Source: Meandrina meandrites (taxonomy: Eukaryota > Cnidaria > Anthozoa > Scleractinia > Meandrinidae). From it: a stretch of DNA of 64,000 nucleotides. The notes under the pieces were generated by a model, which made no database searches, was not told the DNA's origin, and saw nothing but the letters and a program-made list of their open reading frames with translations. The translations under genes were made by a program, and so were the position numbers. The stretch's first letter is position 1; the number at the start of each line of letters is the position of its first letter. The stretch is from the NCBI GenBank assembly GCA_963693305.1, contig OY855908.1:21563493-21627492 (forward strand), read 5' to 3'. Shown in pieces: positions 63,321-64,000 of this stretch.

Positions 63321-64000
63321 AGCGGATTCGAATTCCTAAATTTTCGGGCGATAAGATGAAATATTCTTCTTGGTGGGCAGCGTTTTCAAGTTGCGTTGAT
63401 GAAACTTCTTTATCACCACAGTTTAAAATGTTGCGGCTGGAAAGTTGTTTGGAAGGCGAGGCGGCGGCTACGGTGAAAGGTTTGGGTTATTCGTCGGCGG
63501 CTTATGAAGCAGCAAAAACGAGATTGAATCGAAAATACGGAGGAAATCGGCGACAGGTTCAAGCGCATATTGACGAGCTAAGGAAAATGAAATCCATTAA
63601 TTCAGAGAACCCTCGAGAGTTGGAAAAATTTGCTGACCTAGTGGAGAGGATAGTGGTTACTTTAAAGGAAAATAAACATACCTCTGATCTCGAAGGTGGA
63701 ACTCTATATGCTATTGTGCTAGAGAAAATTCCCCAATCTCTACTCAGCCAGTACTACAGATGGGTAAAAGAAAAGGGAAAACTGGAGTCTCTTGAGGAAT
63801 TGCGAGAGTGGGTCGCTGAAGAGGCAGAATACCAAGTTCAAGCATCAGAGGTAAAGAATGGTGTTTCTAGTGCAGGAGGAAGGCAGGTCAAGTGGCCACG
63901 GTCATATTTCGGGACTGGAGACAAGCGTGACCATCCTTGCAAGGTGTGCAACCAAAAACACCCAATTTGGAAGTGCGAGGTGCTCAAAGGAATGGAAAAT
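63321..64000 (+). CDS. BEL/Pao gag polyprotein, continued (3' of Gypsy insertion)
   Basis: In frame with 58439-58852 once the Gypsy element and one target copy are set aside. IRIPKFSGDKMKYSSWWAAF, MLRLESCLEGEAAATVKGLG, TRLNRKYGGNRRQVQAHIDE and VLEKIPQSLLSQYYRW are the conserved gag region of BEL/Pao elements (DUF1759-type). A knuckle CKVCNQKHPIWKC (C-x2-C-x3-H-x4-C) is at about 63937-63975. Open to the window edge; protease, RT and integrase would follow. Confidence 0.88.

Noticed and set aside
57070..64000. Search for the N-terminal ATIC exon(s)
   Set aside because: No frame ending in the correct phase with the SDKTGL or LVASGGTA motifs was found; they should lie beyond 64000.
1..64000. CRISPR arrays, rRNA, operons, riboswitches, phage or bacterial defence genes
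   Set aside because: None seen. The sequence is eukaryotic intron and transposon DNA, so prokaryotic systems are not expected.

Overview
The window looks like nuclear DNA of an AT-rich invertebrate, most likely an anthozoan cnidarian such as a stony coral. The basis is spliced eukaryotic exons plus a mixture of Tx1-like LINEs, restriction-like-endonuclease (RLE) retrotransposons, Penelope-like elements, DIRS, BEL/Pao and Ty3/Gypsy retrotransposons, tRNA-type SINEs and TTAA or hAT-like MITEs. The species cannot be fixed by eye. There is no bacterial-style operon, rRNA, true tRNA gene or CRISPR array. 

The only host gene recognised is ATIC (purH), the bifunctional enzyme of the last two steps of de novo purine synthesis. 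It runs on the minus strand. Six consecutive internal exons lie at 56993-57069, 47496-47562, 32263-32351, 14513-14591, 4861-4933 and 4459-4680. All junctions are GT-AG and all phases agree. Together they encode 202 residues that align without gaps to about residues 50-251 of human ATIC, i.e. most of the IMP cyclohydrolase domain and the start of the AICAR transformylase domain. The first exon(s) lie beyond 64000 and the remaining 3' exons beyond position 1. The introns are 9.4, 15.1, 17.7, 9.6 and 0.18 kb, so nearly everything else in the window is intronic transposon DNA. 

Layout. 1-2776: decayed Tx1-like LINE. 2.8-4.3 kb: two MITEs. 4.46-4.93 kb: two ATIC exons. 5-14 kb: dispersed repeats and Penelope and DIRS scraps. 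14.5 kb: ATIC exon. 15.3-19.9 kb: an intact 1148-residue RLE-type retrotransposon ORF (minus) and a truncated R4/Dong-like element (plus), both bounded by (TAA)n tracts. 20.7-24.9 kb: a diverged tandem duplication, with a long palindrome in the first copy only. 25-31.7 kb: MITEs, LINE and DIRS scraps and unassigned sequence. 32.3 kb: ATIC exon. 34.4-44.4 kb: a Tx1-like LINE broken by a Gypsy element (itself broken by a 1.16-kb hAT-like element) and by a TTAA fold-back element carrying further insertions. 44.4-46 kb: Penelope, SINE and LINE scraps. 47.5 kb: ATIC exon. 48.9-51.9 kb: DIRS-like element. 52-56.5 kb: Gypsy scraps, SINEs, old repeats. 57.0 kb: ATIC exon. 58.1-64 kb: a BEL/Pao element whose gag is split by a young, intact Gypsy element with identical 102-bp LTRs and a 5-bp target duplication. 

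The best second looks are the intact 1148-residue retroelement between TAA microsatellites, the Gypsy-in-BEL nest, the datable nest at 34-44 kb, and the inverted repeats that would be transcribed inside the ATIC pre-mRNA.
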